From Flavobacterium gilvum (GTDB lineage Bacteria > Bacteroidota > Bacteroidia > Flavobacteriales > Flavobacteriaceae): a stretch of 64,000 bases of DNA. The translations under genes were made by a program, and so were the position numbers. Position 1 is the stretch's first letter. Every line of letters starts with the position of its first letter. The stretch is from assembly GCF_001761465.1 (NCBI RefSeq), contig NZ_CP017479.1, positions 3,534,001-3,598,000 of the forward strand. Reading direction: 5' to 3'. Under the pieces are notes generated by a model, which was not told where the DNA came from, searched no databases, and saw only the letters and a program-made list of their open reading frames with translations. Of the stretch, positions 63,024-64,000 are shown in pieces.

Positions 63024-64000
63024 CTATTCGATATAATTAGAGACGTTTTCAGAATTAACGATATCAATTGGTAGAAAAGTTCTGCTTTGAATTGGTTTAT
63101 CAAAAAGGAAATATTCGATAATCGATGCAACTCCAAGATAAGCTTGCCTTTTTTGATTTTGATGTATTAAAAAATCAATTACTCCTTGATTCAAATAATT
63201 TACATTATTATCAACCAAGTCATAACCAATGACAGCAATTTTTTTATTGCTTGTTCCACTGATTACTTTAGCAATTTGGTAAGCCTTGGAAGTAGAAATA
63301 AAGATTCCTGACAAATCAGGATTTTCAGTAAGGAAATTTACTAAACTGATTTCAACATTTGGACTTTTTAATTTTAAGGTAGTGACGGTATAATCTTGAT
63401 TTTCTTTTTCATCAAAATACTCACGGAATCCCCTCTCCTTCTCCTGCATGTGTATTGCATTCTTTATGGATTCGTCAATATGGATAACAACAATCTGTCC
63501 TTTTTTCAAAAGTAAATCCAATAATTTGGCCGCTACTCTTCCGCTTTTAATCAAATCCTGCCCCACAAAACCCTTAACAGAATCGGACTGAACTTGGTTA
63601 TTAAAAGTATTTACAATAATATTTTTTTCTTCATATTTATTGACAGCTTCAATCGTTTCTTTATGGAATAAAGGTGGCAACAAAACAGCATCTGGAGCTA
63701 TTTCCAAAACTTTTTCATTGACTTTCAAAAAAGATTTTTTGCTTTCAGGATTAAAAAACAAAGTTTCAATTGCAAAATTGTAGGCTCTAAATTCCTGCAC
63801 AGCATCTTCAATACCTTTTATACAAGGCTGCCAATATGGGTCTAATTCAGGATCAGGCAACAATATACAAATACGGTAAACCTTATTATTCTTTAAATTT
63901 CTGGCAATAAGATTAGGTTCGTAATTGATAACGTCTAAAACTTCATTAATTTTTTTTAATGCTTCTTCAGAAACTTTTCCCCTTTTATGAAGAACTCTAT
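63024..64000 (-). CDS. LacI-family transcriptional regulator, N-terminus beyond the window
   Basis: Partial: 325 codons visible and the reading frame stays open to the right edge, giving RVLHKRGKVSEEALKKINEV and PNLIARNLKNNK, the end of a LacI headpiece and hinge. Then comes the ligand domain (ICILLPDPELDPYW, PESKKSFLKVNEKVL, NTFNNQVQSDSVKGFVGQD, PDLSGIFISTSKA, KIAVIGYDLV). This is the Bacteroidota type with a periplasmic-binding-protein ligand domain. The only regulator near module C, so a candidate binder of those dyads; the start and operator lie off-window. Confidence 0.9.
   Translation of the reverse strand, partial: RVLHKRGKVSEEALKKINEVLDVINYEPNLIARNLKNNKVYRICILLPDPELDPYWQPCIKGIEDAVQEFRAYNFAIETLFFNPESKKSFLKVNEKVLEIAPDAVLLPPLFHKETIEAVNKYEEKNIIVNTFNNQVQSDSVKGFVGQDLIKSGRVAAKLLDLLLKKGQIVVIHIDESIKNAIHMQEKERGFREYFDEKENQDYTVTTLKLKSPNVEISLVNFLTENPDLSGIFISTSKAYQIAKVISGTSNKKIAVIGYDLVDNNVNYLNQGVIDFLIHQNQKRQAYLGVASIIEYFLFDKPIQSRTFLPIDIVNSENVSNYIE

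Overview
The window looks like chromosome from a Flavobacterium-type Bacteroidota. It is AT-rich. It has a SusC/SusD pair, a type IX secretion (T9SS) C-terminal sorting domain on a very large secreted enzyme, and promoters with a TAnnTTTG -7 box. Much of it is devoted to carbohydrate use, with some housekeeping genes and one insertion sequence.

Layout. 1-5.1 kb: the start of a SusD-like lipoprotein gene and a SusC/RagA receptor (both -), divergent from a LytS/LytTR-type two-component pair (+); a 21-bp-period direct repeat that fits a LytTR site lies just upstream of susC. 5.3-15 kb: FucP-like sugar permease, fructose-6-phosphate aldolase/transaldolase, an SDR, the SRP RNA with its promoter, glutaminyl cyclase, two histidine-degradation genes (hutI, hutG), a coiled-coil membrane protein and an RhlE-like helicase. 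15.2-25.8 kb (all -): GH35 beta-galactosidase with an APH-fold, hexosamine-kinase-like protein, an M57-like lipoprotein protease, and a 1907-residue PL8 lyase of chondroitin-ABC-lyase type with a repeat array and T9SS signal. 26.4-30 kb: OmpA-family protein, a lone receiver protein and an AraC-family regulator.

30.2-42.3 kb (all +): two tandem GH38 alpha-mannosidase-like genes, each behind the same ~125-bp promoter, a third copy of that promoter in front of a sugar-porter MFS gene, then an M24 metallopeptidase homologue, SDR, cupin, RraA-like aldolase and UxuA mannonate dehydratase. Together these suggest an oxidative, non-phosphorylating route from mannosides through mannonate to 2-keto-3-deoxygluconate (inference).

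42.4-53 kb (all -): M16 protease, transglutaminase-like lipoprotein, signal peptidase I, small membrane proteins, a lipoprotein with a Cys-rich tail and a decayed partial copy of it, an O-antigen-ligase/TPR protein and a broken MacB-like permease gene. 53.1-55.8 kb: a complete IS21-family element with four terminal repeats at each end. 56.2-64 kb: kduD-kduI, a divergent LacI regulator with two perfect tandem operators, a GH109-like secreted enzyme, a Tat-exported metallophosphoesterase, a CBM9-like protein and a LacI-family gene running off the end.

The most notable hidden signal is a ~85-bp promoter/operator module found three times: upstream of the kinase-GH35 operon, the GH109 gene and the metallophosphoesterase. 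In each, two 14-bp dyads 22-23 bp apart sit 37-38 bp upstream of a conserved TATAGTTT(A/C)G box. It ties physically separate genes into one apparent regulon for Gal/HexNAc-containing glycans. PL8 with KduI/KduD adds a uronic-acid branch.
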